A stretch of DNA of 64,000 nt from NCBI GenBank assembly GCA_900465665.1, contig UBJO01000003.1:1-64000 (forward strand). Reading direction: 5' to 3'. Position 1 is the first letter of the stretch; each line of letters starts with the position of its first letter. Of the stretch, positions 1 through 8,756 are shown in pieces. The stretch is from Hyphomicrobiales bacterium. GTDB lineage: Bacteria; Pseudomonadota; Alphaproteobacteria; Rhizobiales; Rhizobiaceae. The notes below the pieces were generated by a model. That model worked only from the letters and a program-made list of their open reading frames with translations, had not been told where the DNA came from and ran no database searches. The translations under genes and the position numbers were made by a program.

Positions 1-42
1 GCCGGCAGGCCAGAGGGGGTTTTCATACACAGACTGTTCCTA

Positions 43-64
43 CCGGCGGTATCCCAACCGCCGG
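43..64. other. Perfect 8-bp inverted repeat upstream of the RND pump gene
   Basis: The arms CCGGCGGT and ACCGCCGG flank a 6-base loop. There is no T-tract, so it is not a standard terminator. It lies about 45 bases before the pump's start and could be an intercistronic RNA hairpin if a membrane-fusion gene lies just outside the window. Nothing in bases 1-109 supports a gene by itself. Confidence 0.4.
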
Positions 65-109
65 AGAGGGTCGTTGCATCCCAAATTTCATCCCGGAGAG
101 GGCTTTGAA

Positions 110-3100
110 ATGAATATCTCCAGATTCTTTGTTGACCGCCCGGTGTTCGCCGGGGTGCTATCGGTCCTCATCGTGGTCGCCGGCCTGATCGGCATGCGAT
201 CGCTGCCGATTTCCGAATACCCGGAAGTCGTTCCGCCATCGATCGTCGTGCGCGCCACCTATCCCGGCGCCAACCCGAAGGTCATCGCCGAAACCGTCGC
301 CACGCCGCTCGAAGAGCAGATCAACGGCGTCGAGGGCATGCTCTACATGTCCAGCCAGGCGACATCCGACGGCGTGATGACGCTGACGGTGACCTTCAAG
401 CTCGGCACCAATCCCGACCAGGCACAGCAGCTGGTGCAGAACCGCGTCTCACAGGCAGAACCCCGCCTGCCGACCGAGGTGCGCGCGCTCGGCATCACGA
501 CAGTCAAGAGTTCGCCCGACCTGATGATGGTGGTGAACCTGACATCGCCGGACAATCGCTACGACATCACCTATCTGCGCAACTATGGCGTCCTGAACGT
601 CAAGGACCGGCTTGCCCGCATCGAGGGCGTCGGCCAGGTGCAGATCTTCGGGTCGGGCGACTATTCGATGCGCATCTGGATCGACCCGCAGAAGGCGGCC
701 GAGCATAATCTGGCGGCGAGCGACATCACCAATGCCATCCGCGCCCAGAACGTGCAGGCGGCTGCCGGCACGATCGGCGCGTCGCCAAGCCTCACCGGTG
801 TCGATATCCAGCTGAACGTCAACGCCCAGGGTCGTCTGCAGACGCCCGAGGAGTTCGGCAACATCATCGTCAAGAGCGGCGCCAACGGCGAAATCACGCG
901 TCTGCGCGACGTCGCACGCGTCGAACTCGGCGCCTCGGACTACTCGTTGCGCTCGCTGCTCGACAGTAAGTCGGCCGTCGCTATCCCCGTCTTCCAGGCG
1001 CCCGGCTCCAACGCCATCACGATCTCGGACCAGGTCATCAAGACCATGGACGAGCTGCAGCTGGCAATGCCTGAAGGCGTGAAGTACGAGATCGTCTACG
1101 ATACCACGCAGTTCGTCCGCGCTTCGATCGAGAAGGTCGTCGACACGCTGCTCGAAGCCATCGCGCTCGTCGTCATCGTCGTCATCCTGTTCCTGCAGAC
1201 ATGGCGCGCCTCGATCATTCCGCTGATCGCGGTTCCGGTCTCGATCATCGGTACCTTCGCGGTCATGTATGTGTTCGGCTTCTCGATCAACGCGCTCAGC
1301 CTGTTCGGCCTCGTGCTTGCGATCGGTATCGTCGTGGACGACGCGATCGTCGTCGTCGAAAACGTCGAACGCAACATCGAGAACGGCCTTTCGCCGCGCG
1401 ACGCTACCTACAAGGCCATGAAGGAAGTGTCCGGCCCGATCATCGCGATCGCGCTGGTGCTGGTGGCGGTGTTCGTGCCGCTGGCGTTCATCACTGGTCT
1501 GTCGGGCCAGTTCTATCGCCAGTTCGCGCTGACGATCGCCATCTCGACCGTGATTTCCGCCATCAACTCGCTGACGCTTTCCCCGGCTCTGGCCGCCCTT
1601 CTTCTGAAGGGTCACCATGCGCCGAAGGATTGGCTGACGCGCGGCATGGACTTCGTGTTCGGCTGGTTCTTCCGCGGCTTCAACCGCGCTTTCAGCGCCA
1701 GCTCCAATGCCTACGGTAAGGGTGTCGGCGGGCTGGTGTCGCGCAAGAGCATCGTCATGGTGATCTATCTGGCGCTTGCCGGTGCGACCTATGGCCTGTT
1801 CAACGCCGTTCCCGGCGGCTTCGTGCCGGCGCAGGACAAGCAGTACCTGATCGGCTTCGCGCAGCTGCCCGACGCCGCCAGCCTTGACCGCACCGAAGAC
1901 GTGATCAAGCGGATGAGCGATATCGCCCTTGCAACGCCCGGCGTCGAACACGCCATCGCGTTCCCCGGCCTCTCGATCAACGGCTTCACCAACGGCTCGA
2001 ACGCCGGTGTCGTCTTCGTCAAGCTGAAGTCGTTCGAGGAGCGCAAGACGCCCGATCTCTCAGGCGGAGCGATCGCCATGACGCTCAACCAGAAATTCGG
2101 CGCGATCCAGGATGCGTTCATCGCCATGTTCCCGCCGCCGCCGGTCCAGGGTCTGGGCACGACGGGTGGTTTCAAGCTGCAGCTCGAAGACCGGGCGGGC
2201 CTGGGCTACAACGCGCTGGACGAAGCAACCAAGGCTTTCCTCGCCAAGGCGTATCAGACGCCTGAGCTGGCCGGCCTGTTCTCGAGCTACCAGATCAACG
2301 TGCCGCAGCTCTACGCTGACCTCGATCGCGCCAAGGCCGAACAGCTCGGCGTGTCGGTGACCGATGTCTTCGAAACGCTGCAGATCTATCTGGGCTCGCT
2401 CTACGTCAACGACTTCAATGCATTCGGCCGCACCTATAGCGTCCGCGTGCAGGCAGACGCGCAGTTCCGCGCTCATGCCGATGATATCGGCCAACTGAAG
2501 GTGCGCTCGGCCTCGGGGCAGATGATCCCGCTGTCGGCGCTGCTGAAGGTCGATGCCACGACGGGACCGGAACGCACGACCCGCTACAACGGCTTCCTCG
2601 CCGCCGATATCAATGGCGGTCCGGCACCGGGCTTCTCGTCCGGGCAGGCACAGGCGGCCATCGAGCGGATCGCCGACGAAACGCTGCCGAAGGGCATCGG
2701 CTTCGAGTGGACGGATCTGACCTACCAGCAGATTCTGGCCGGTAGCTCGGGCGTGCTCGTCTTCCCGCTGGCGCTGCTGCTCGTCTATCTCGTGCTGGCT
2801 GCCCAGTATGAAAGCCTGACACTGCCATTGGCGATCATCATGATCGTGCCGATGGGCGTGCTGGCCGCCTTGACGGGCGTCTGGCTCACCGGTGGAGACA
2901 ACAACATCTTCACCCAGATCGGCCTGATCGTCCTTGTCGGTCTCTCGGCGAAGAACGCGATCCTGATCGTGGAGTTCGCCCGCGAGCTGGAATTCGAAGG
3001 CCGTACGCCTGTTCAGGCGGCGGTCGAGGCCAGCCGCTTGCGTCTGCGCCCGATCCTGATGACGTCCATGGCGTTCATCATGGGTGTCGTGCCGCTCGTC

Positions 3101-3313
3101 GTCTCGACCGGCGCGGGTGCCGAGATGCGTGCCGCCATGGGTGTGGCGGTGTTCTCTGGCATGATCGGCGTCACCTTCTTCGGCATCTTTATGACGCCGG
3201 TGTTCTACGTGCTGATCCGCAAGCTGGCGGGCAACCGTCCGCTGGTGCAGCACAAGGACGACGACCACAACGGCCACGGTGGGGCCGAGGTGATCCGGAT
3301 GGCGGCCGAATAG
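110..3313 (+). CDS. RND (HAE-1 type) multidrug efflux inner-membrane transporter
   Basis: A proton-driven inner-membrane pump subunit of 1,067 residues, the usual size for AcrB/MexB-type proteins. It would work with a periplasmic fusion protein and an outer-membrane channel to export amphiphilic compounds. The N-terminus MNISRFFVDRPVFAGVLSVL is the classic RND opening helix. The proton-relay pair VVDDAIVVVENV lies near residue 410 and the partner lysine motif GLSAKNAILIVEF near 948. The start is set by GGAGAGGG seven bases upstream; an in-frame TTG 36 bases earlier lacks a ribosome site. The fusion-protein partner probably lies before the window. The substrate cannot be read from sequence, and no regulator is visible on this side. 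Confidence 0.95.
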   Translation: MNISRFFVDRPVFAGVLSVLIVVAGLIGMRSLPISEYPEVVPPSIVVRATYPGANPKVIAETVATPLEEQINGVEGMLYMSSQATSDGVMTLTVTFKLGTNPDQAQQLVQNRVSQAEPRLPTEVRALGITTVKSSPDLMMVVNLTSPDNRYDITYLRNYGVLNVKDRLARIEGVGQVQIFGSGDYSMRIWIDPQKAAEHNLAASDITNAIRAQNVQAAAGTIGASPSLTGVDIQLNVNAQGRLQTPEEFGNIIVKSGANGEITRLRDVARVELGASDYSLRSLLDSKSAVAIPVFQAPGSNAITISDQVIKTMDELQLAMPEGVKYEIVYDTTQFVRASIEKVVDTLLEAIALVVIVVILFLQTWRASIIPLIAVPVSIIGTFAVMYVFGFSINALSLFGLVLAIGIVVDDAIVVVENVERNIENGLSPRDATYKAMKEVSGPIIAIALVLVAVFVPLAFITGLSGQFYRQFALTIAISTVISAINSLTLSPALAALLLKGHHAPKDWLTRGMDFVFGWFFRGFNRAFSASSNAYGKGVGGLVSRKSIVMVIYLALAGATYGLFNAVPGGFVPAQDKQYLIGFAQLPDAASLDRTEDVIKRMSDIALATPGVEHAIAFPGLSINGFTNGSNAGVVFVKLKSFEERKTPDLSGGAIAMTLNQKFGAIQDAFIAMFPPPPVQGLGTTGGFKLQLEDRAGLGYNALDEATKAFLAKAYQTPELAGLFSSYQINVPQLYADLDRAKAEQLGVSVTDVFETLQIYLGSLYVNDFNAFGRTYSVRVQADAQFRAHADDIGQLKVRSASGQMIPLSALLKVDATTGPERTTRYNGFLAADINGGPAPGFSSGQAQAAIERIADETLPKGIGFEWTDLTYQQILAGSSGVLVFPLALLLVYLVLAAQYESLTLPLAIIMIVPMGVLAALTGVWLTGGDNNIFTQIGLIVLVGLSAKNAILIVEFARELEFEGRTPVQAAVEASRLRLRPILMTSMAFIMGVVPLVVSTGAGAEMRAAMGVAVFSGMIGVTFFGIFMTPVFYVLIRKLAGNRPLVQHKDDDHNGHGGAEVIRMAAE

Positions 3314-3337
3314 GCTTCCGATACAGATAAATAGAGC

Positions 3338-3371
3338 AAAGGGCGGGACGCGAGTTCCGCCCTTTTTTGTT
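3338..3371 (+). terminator. Rho-independent terminator after the RND gene
   Basis: The stem GGGCGGGA/TTCCGCCC (one G-T pair) has a six-base loop and is followed by TTTTTTGTTTT. It begins about 25 bases after the pump's stop codon and also separates it from the convergent cupin gene. Confidence 0.85.
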
Positions 3372-3383
3372 TTGAAGGAGCGG

Positions 3384-3716
3384 TCAGTCGATGATGAACA
3401 TCTTGGCGCCGGATGTCGTCCTGGATCGGTGGGCGGCGTCACCGTGGTCGGAGACCGTGTATCCCATGCCAGGCTTCATCACGAAGCTGCGGCCGTCCTT
3501 CAGCTCGCTCGTCACCTCTCCCTCGAGCACGTAGACGATGTGGCCGCGGTCGCACCAGTGGTCGGCCAGGTAGCCCGGCGAGAGCTCGACGATGCGCATG
3601 CGGACATCGCCGTTGTTCAGCGTTCTCCATGTGGCCGTTCCGGTTTCGCCCTTGTGTTCGGTGGCCGGAAGCGCATGCCAATCGAGCGAGGTGTAGGGGA
3701 GCGGGGGAAGTTTCAT
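3384..3716 (-). CDS. Small single-domain cupin protein (DHCW-motif type)
   Basis: A 110-residue protein that is essentially one cupin barrel. Cupin motif 1 is seen around DHWCDRGHIVYVLEGEV (about residues 52-68) and motif 2 around MKPGMGYTVSDHGDAAHRS. The D-H-W-C run resembles the small family that databases label the DHCW-motif cupins, from memory. No enzymatic activity is assigned to that family that I know of. The histidines could bind a metal. The gene is monocistronic, convergent with the RND pump, and has an AAGGAT ribosome site before ATG. Confidence 0.75.
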   Translation of the reverse strand: MKLPPLPYTSLDWHALPATEHKGETGTATWRTLNNGDVRMRIVELSPGYLADHWCDRGHIVYVLEGEVTSELKDGRSFVMKPGMGYTVSDHGDAAHRSRTTSGAKMFIID

Positions 3717-3891
3717 CGTGGGGATCCTTGCGTGTTTCGTCGCCCGGGTTCACGGATCCGGCGGGATATGTCCAGCATTTTGTTTGCAATGCAGCATGGC
3801 TTTTTGAGCTTGCATCGGCGCGGGCGGCCCTATCAATTGTGAGGGGATACGGGTGGTTGCTGCTTCGCCGCCTGTCACAAGAGGAGGTTCC

Positions 3892-4878
3892 ATGCATATC
3901 GCAATCATCGGCGCTGCCGGCATGATCGGGCGCAAGCTCACCGAACGGCTGGTGTCCGACGGGCAACTGTCCGGACAGACGATCGGGCGGCTGACGCTCG
4001 TCGATGTCGTGGCGCCGGCGGCACCTGTCGGCTTTGCCGGGCGGGTGGATGCGAGTGCGGCCGATATCTCGCAGCCGGGGCAGGCGGCGCTGATCGTCGG
4101 GTCGCGGCCGGATATCATCTTCCACCTCGCGGCCATCGTTTCGGCGGAGGCCGAGCTCGATTTCGAGAAAGGCTACGGCATCAATCTCGAGGGGACGCGG
4201 GCGCTGTTCGAGGCGATCCGCCTGGCGCATCTGCAGGATGGCTATCGTCCCTGCGTGGTCTTCACCTCCTCCATCGCCGTCTTCGGCGCGCCGATGCCCG
4301 ATGTCATCCCCGACGATTTCAATCTGACGCCGCTGACGAGCTACGGCACGCAGAAGGCGATGAGCGAGCTTTTGCTCGCCGACTATACGCGTCGCGGCTT
4401 CATCGACGGTGTCGGTATCCGGTTGCCGACGATCTGTGTCCGGCCGGGCAAGCCGAACAAGGCGGCCTCCGGTTTCTTCTCCGGCATCATCCGCGAGCCG
4501 CTGGCGGGACAGCCGGCGACCCTTCCGGTGCCGGATACGGTGCGCCACTGGCATGCGTCGCCACGTTCGGCGGTCGGTTTTCTGATCCACGCCGCCAGCA
4601 TCGATCTCGAGCCGCTCGGCGCGCAGCGAAGCCTGACCATGCCCGGTGTCAGCGCCTCTGTCGGCGAGCAGATCGAGGCCTTGCGTGCGATCGCGGGCGA
4701 CAAGGCGGTGGCGCTGATCCGGCGGGAGCCGGACGAGTTGGTTATGAGGATCGTCGGCGGCTGGGCCCGGGCCTTCGCGCCGGAGCGGGCAACGCGCCTC
4801 GGCTTTGTGGCCGAGACGAGCTTCGAAGACATCATTCGCGTGCATATAGAAGATGAAATGGAAGGCAGTATCCGATGA
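3892..4878 (+). CDS. denD: NAD-dependent epimerase/dehydratase, D-erythronate dehydrogenase-like
   Basis: A short-chain Rossmann-fold dehydrogenase of 328 residues. The nucleotide-binding motif GAAGMIG lies at residues 7-13 and the catalytic YGTQK (Tyr151, Lys155) follows an SSIAVFG strand. The overall sequence resembles DenD, which oxidises D-erythronate to 2-oxo-tetronate in four-carbon acid-sugar breakdown. The start is fixed by AGAGGAGG just upstream; an in-frame GTG 39 bases earlier is less likely. Its stop overlaps the next gene by four bases (ATGA), so the two are coupled. The tetronate kinase and aldolase that normally accompany DenD are not in the window, so the exact substrate is uncertain. 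Confidence 0.75.
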   Translation: MHIAIIGAAGMIGRKLTERLVSDGQLSGQTIGRLTLVDVVAPAAPVGFAGRVDASAADISQPGQAALIVGSRPDIIFHLAAIVSAEAELDFEKGYGINLEGTRALFEAIRLAHLQDGYRPCVVFTSSIAVFGAPMPDVIPDDFNLTPLTSYGTQKAMSELLLADYTRRGFIDGVGIRLPTICVRPGKPNKAASGFFSGIIREPLAGQPATLPVPDTVRHWHASPRSAVGFLIHAASIDLEPLGAQRSLTMPGVSASVGEQIEALRAIAGDKAVALIRREPDELVMRIVGGWARAFAPERATRLGFVAETSFEDIIRVHIEDEMEGSIR

Positions 4879-5771
4879 GCAGTCAACAACGGGCGATCGC
4901 GTTTCTGGGCACCGGGCTGATGGGCGCGCCGATGGTGCGGCGTCTGCTCGATGCCGGATTTGCCGTCACCGCCTGGAACCGTGACATCGCCAAGGCCGAA
5001 GTGCTGAGAGCCGATGGTGCCGCAGTTGCGACGACAGCGGCTTTGGCCGTTGAGGGCGCGTCGGTTGTCTTCACAATGCTCAGCGATGGCAATGCTGTTG
5101 GTGACGTCCTGTTTTCGCAAGGTGTCGCGCAGGCGCTCGCACCCGGCGCGGTCGTCATCGATTGCAGTTCGATCACGCCTGAAGCGGCGCGGGATCATGC
5201 GGCGAGGCTCATTGAACGCGGCATCCGCCATCTCGATGCGCCGGTTTCCGGTGGTGTCGTCGGCGCTTCGGCCGGTACGCTTGCGATCATGGCGGGCGGT
5301 AGCGCCGATGTCGTCGATGCTCTGTCTGATGTGTTTTCCGCGCTCGGCCGGGTGACGCATGTCGGGCCGAGCGGCACCGGCCAACTCGCAAAGCTCGGCA
5401 ACCAGCAGATCGTGGCGATCACCATCGGCGCTGTGGCCGAGGCGATGATGCTGGTTGAGGCCGGTGGCGGGTCGGCGGAGGCGTTTCGCCGCGCGATCCG
5501 GGGCGGCTTTGCCGAGAGCCGAATTCTTGAGATCCACGGTCAACGTATGGTGGAGCGCAATTTCGGCGGCGCCGGCCCTTCGAGGCTGCAGCTGAAGGAT
5601 CTCAACAATATCGTCGCCGAGGCGAAAAGCCTGGCGCTCACCTTGCCGCTGACCGAGGCCGTGCGCGCGGAGTTTGCCGCGTTCGTCGAGGATGGCAATG
5701 GCGATACGGATCACAGCGGATTGCTGCTGCATCTGGAGCGGAAGTCGGGCCGCGAAGGCGGAAAATCCTGA
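4875..5771 (+). CDS. NAD(P)-dependent 3-hydroxyisobutyrate/L-threonate dehydrogenase-family enzyme
   Basis: A beta-hydroxyacid dehydrogenase of 298 residues. The N-terminal dinucleotide motif FLGTGLMGAP is at residues 10-19, the substrate-binding DAPVSGGVVGA follows, and the catalytic lysine lies in GQLAKLGNQ (Lys173). The C-terminal half is the all-helical dimerisation domain. Family members oxidise 3-hydroxyisobutyrate, tartronate semialdehyde, or L-threonate. Coupling to the DenD-like gene by a four-base overlap favours a role in four-carbon sugar-acid catabolism (LtnD-like), but the sequence alone cannot separate this from the other substrates. Confidence 0.8.
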   Translation: MSSQQRAIAFLGTGLMGAPMVRRLLDAGFAVTAWNRDIAKAEVLRADGAAVATTAALAVEGASVVFTMLSDGNAVGDVLFSQGVAQALAPGAVVIDCSSITPEAARDHAARLIERGIRHLDAPVSGGVVGASAGTLAIMAGGSADVVDALSDVFSALGRVTHVGPSGTGQLAKLGNQQIVAITIGAVAEAMMLVEAGGGSAEAFRRAIRGGFAESRILEIHGQRMVERNFGGAGPSRLQLKDLNNIVAEAKSLALTLPLTEAVRAEFAAFVEDGNGDTDHSGLLLHLERKSGREGGKS

Positions 5772-5804
5772 TGGTCGGTACGGTCCCTGACGAACAATAA
5801 ATAG

Positions 5805-5820
5805 TGCTGGCGCGCCAGCA
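5805..5820. repeat. Perfect 16-bp palindrome upstream of the GGDEF-EAL gene
   Basis: TGCTGGCGCGCCAGCA is its own reverse complement. It starts 33 bases after the preceding stop codon and ends 124 bases before the next start. The gap it lies in is otherwise AT-rich. It may be an operator or a loopless hairpin; no T-tract follows. Confidence 0.5.
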
Positions 5821-5944
5821 TGCAATCATTGATAGATTTTTAGGGTGTTCTAATTAATGTCACACTTGGCAATCACTGGTAGGTGATTGTGGTTGCCGCC
5901 GGGCAGTGGGGATGGATTTCGCTTTGACGTGGCGTGAGGCATGA

Positions 5945-7711
5945 ATGGCTTTGGCATCTAAGAACTCCATACGCTCTGAGCGGGAGTTTCAAGATCTTCT
6001 ACGGCGTTTGGAGCTTGCGCTCGATGCGTCGCAGATCGGTGTCTGGGAGCATGACCTGCGATCGAACGAGATCTCCTGGGACGTGCAGATGCATCGCCTC
6101 TACCGCACGGGCCAGCGCAGCGGGCCCGTGCCGACCTCGATCTGGTCGAACGCGATCCATCCCGATGATCGCGCGCGTGCCACCCGGGAATTCAACGACG
6201 CCATCGCCAAGCGCGGCCAGTATAATTCGGAGTTCCGGATCATCTGGCCGAATGGAGAGATCCGTTACATCCGCTCGCGCGCGCATTTCTATGTGAGCGA
6301 GGAAGGAGCGCCCTCATTCATCGGTGCGGAATGGGATGTGACCGCCGACGTGCTTTTAAACGCTGAAGCCGCGCGGCAGCGGGAGGTCGCGGAGGCCCGC
6401 GCGCTGGCGCTTGAGGAAAGCACAGCGCTCATCGAGCATGCGGCCGAGCACGACTACCTGACCAGCCTGCCGAACCGGCGCTTCTTCGACAAGCGGATCG
6501 CCGAGCTCGCCGAAGACGAAAGTGTCTCGACGCTGGCGGTGCTGCATCTCGACCTCGACGAGTTCAAGCAGATCAATGACAGCTACGGCCACGCCGCCGG
6601 CGATGCGGTGCTGCGCGCGGCAGCCTTGCGGATCGCCGCGGTGCTGCCGGAAACCGGGATGGCGGCGCGCATCGGCGGCGACGAATTCGTCATCGTGCTC
6701 GTCAATTTCGAAAGCATGGACGAATTGCGGGAGATTGCGCGCCGTGTGCAGAAGCGGTTGCGCAAGAAGATCCGCTTCGGCCACGAGATGCTGCAATCGG
6801 GTAGTTCGATCGGCATTTCATGGTCGGCGGATCGCGGCGATACCAATCTTCTGGCCGAATCCGACATGGCGCTTTACGCGGCCAAGAGCAGCGGTCGCGA
6901 CCGTATCGAGTTCTTCACGCAGCGGCTGAAGGACGAGCTGATGGGCAAGCGGCGGATCGCCGAGGAGCTCAAGCTGGCGCTGACGGCAGGCGAAATCGTT
7001 CCCTACTACCAGCTGCAATTCGACGCGCGCACGCGGGAGATCGTCGGGCTCGAAGCGCTGGCGCGCTGGCGTCACAAGGAAAGGGGCATTCTGGCGCCGG
7101 CGGATTTCCTGAAGGTGGCCGACGAGCATGGGCTGACCGCCGAAATCGACGCTTCGATCCTCCGGCACGTCCTGAGGGACCGCCGCGAATGGGAGCGGCG
7201 TGGCTTCGATGTGCCGAGGATTTCGGTGAATATTTCAGGGCAGCGGCTTTATGATCCGCTTTTGATCAGTGATCTGGAAGCACTTGATATCCCTGATAAT
7301 TCGATCGTTTTCGAGCTGATCGAGACGATCTTTCTCGACGACTGCGACGACGAGATGATGCAGAGCGTCGACCGGATCAAGCTGATGGGCATCGAGATCG
7401 AGATCGACGATTTCGGCTCCGGCCATGCCTCGCTGATCGGCCTCGTCAGGCTGCGCCCGACGCGGCTGAAGATCGACCGCCAGCTGGTGGATGCGATCGA
7501 TACGTCCGACGAGCAGCGGCGGGTGGTGAAGTCGATCATCGAGATTGCCAAGGCGCTTGGCGTCAAGGTGATCGCCGAGGGCGTCGAGACCGAGCGGCAT
7601 GCGGCGACGCTGGCCAAGCTTGGATGCGATGCTCTGCAAGGGTTTGCGCTGAGCAGGCCCGCGCCGGCTGCCGAGATTGACGCCAAGTTTTCGGCGCTGG
7701 TCGCGGGTTGA
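5945..7711 (+). CDS. PAS-GGDEF-EAL cyclic-di-GMP turnover protein
   Basis: A cytosolic 588-residue protein with three modules. A PAS_3-type sensor covers about residues 20-135, a diguanylate cyclase domain has an intact GGDEF near 243-247, and a phosphodiesterase domain starts with GLEALARW near 370. The EAL domain keeps the residues usually needed for hydrolysis: NISGQR, ELIE, DDFGSG, KIDR, IAEGVE and QGFA. The four residues at the inhibitory I-site position are PETG rather than RxxD, so product inhibition at that site is not expected. No membrane segment is seen. It stands alone, with exopolysaccharide precursor genes convergent on its 3' side. Both activities may be present, and the balance may be set by the PAS ligand. 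Confidence 0.92.
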   Translation: MALASKNSIRSEREFQDLLRRLELALDASQIGVWEHDLRSNEISWDVQMHRLYRTGQRSGPVPTSIWSNAIHPDDRARATREFNDAIAKRGQYNSEFRIIWPNGEIRYIRSRAHFYVSEEGAPSFIGAEWDVTADVLLNAEAARQREVAEARALALEESTALIEHAAEHDYLTSLPNRRFFDKRIAELAEDESVSTLAVLHLDLDEFKQINDSYGHAAGDAVLRAAALRIAAVLPETGMAARIGGDEFVIVLVNFESMDELREIARRVQKRLRKKIRFGHEMLQSGSSIGISWSADRGDTNLLAESDMALYAAKSSGRDRIEFFTQRLKDELMGKRRIAEELKLALTAGEIVPYYQLQFDARTREIVGLEALARWRHKERGILAPADFLKVADEHGLTAEIDASILRHVLRDRREWERRGFDVPRISVNISGQRLYDPLLISDLEALDIPDNSIVFELIETIFLDDCDDEMMQSVDRIKLMGIEIEIDDFGSGHASLIGLVRLRPTRLKIDRQLVDAIDTSDEQRRVVKSIIEIAKALGVKVIAEGVETERHAATLAKLGCDALQGFALSRPAPAAEIDAKFSALVAG

Positions 7712-7714
7712 GGA

Positions 7715-8737
7715 TTAGGCAGCGGTGCCGAGTTCGCCGCGCGCTTCGAGATACCACTCCACGAAAGCCGCCACACCCTGTTCGAGCGAGGTGCTCGGTG
7801 TGTAGCCGGTCAGCGCCTGCAAGAGATCGGGGCTGGCATAGGTGCGCGGTACGTCGCCCTGCTGCATCGGCAGCATGACGCGCTTGGCCGGATGGCCGAG
7901 TGCTTTCTCCACCGTTTCGACGAAGTCGAGCAGGCTGATCGGCTGGCCGCCGCCGATGTTGACGATGCGGAACGGCGCCTGATGCGAGAGCGTCTCGACC
8001 TTCTCCGATGCTACGCGATTGCTCTCGGCGGGAACGACGGCCGAGAGACGCACAACGGCCTCCACGAGATCGTCGATATAGGTGAAGTCCCGGCTCATCT
8101 TGCCTTCGCCGTAGATCTCGATCGGTTGGCCCTCCAGCATGTTCTTGACGAACTTGAAGAGCGCCATGTCCGGCCGGCCCCAGGGGCCGTAGACGGTGAA
8201 GAAGCGGAAGGCCGTGGTCGGGATCTTGTGGAGATGAGCGTAGCTGTGCGCCATCAGCTCCATAGACTTCTTGGTCGCGGCGTAGAAGGTGAGCGGCTCG
8301 TCGGCGCGGTCGGTCTCGTGGAAGGGAACGGTCGGATTGGCGCCGTAGATCGAGGAGGTCGAGGCCAGCATCAGGTGGGAGACGCCGGTGTTCTTGGCGA
8401 TCTCCAGGATGTTCCAGGAGCCGATCAGGTTGGAGTTCAAGTAAGCTTGCGGGTTCTCGTTGCTGTAGCGCACCCCGGCCTGGGCGGCGAGATGGATCAT
8501 CACGTCGGGCTTGGCGACTGCTACCGCCTGTTCGAGTGCGGCGCGATCCTCCAGCATCGCCGTCACCGGCTTGAAGGCCGGGAACTGGGCAAGCGCGGCA
8601 TTGCGCATATGCTTGAGCTTGATGTTGTAATAATGCGTCATGCCATCGAAGCCGGTGACCTCGTGGCCGTCCTGTAGCAGCCGGCGCGCGAGATGGAAGC
8701 CGATGAAACCGGCCGTTCCGGTGATGAAATACCGCAT
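7715..8737 (-). CDS. lpsL: UDP-glucuronate 4-epimerase
   Basis: Interconverts UDP-glucuronate and UDP-galacturonate, a precursor of rhizobial lipopolysaccharide and capsule. The 340-residue protein opens with [13 protein letters not shown], the NAD-binding motif. It carries SSIYG and the catalytic YAATK (Tyr near 151), and a conserved [15 protein letters not shown] segment typical of these epimerases. I chose the second ATG, which has AGGG seven bases upstream; another ATG lies six bases earlier. It follows the UDP-glucose dehydrogenase gene closely, matching the rkpK-lpsL pair of Sinorhizobium: the dehydrogenase makes its substrate. Confidence 0.88.
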   Translation of the reverse strand: MRYFITGTAGFIGFHLARRLLQDGHEVTGFDGMTHYYNIKLKHMRNAALAQFPAFKPVTAMLEDRAALEQAVAVAKPDVMIHLAAQAGVRYSNENPQAYLNSNLIGSWNILEIAKNTGVSHLMLASTSSIYGANPTVPFHETDRADEPLTFYAATKKSMELMAHSYAHLHKIPTTAFRFFTVYGPWGRPDMALFKFVKNMLEGQPIEIYGEGKMSRDFTYIDDLVEAVVRLSAVVPAESNRVASEKVETLSHQAPFRIVNIGGGQPISLLDFVETVEKALGHPAKRVMLPMQQGDVPRTYASPDLLQALTGYTPSTSLEQGVAAFVEWYLEARGELGTAA

Positions 8738-8756
8738 GCTCATGCCCTGCTTTTGG

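Noticed and set aside
1-109. C-terminal tail of a membrane-fusion protein gene upstream of the RND pump
   Set aside because: All three plus frames stay open up to about the pump start, one ending in an ATGA overlap, but the peptides show no fusion-protein features, so no gene is called.
449-3442. Two long minus-strand frames opposite the RND pump
   Set aside because: Both are antisense shadows of a conserved gene and carry no recognisable domain.
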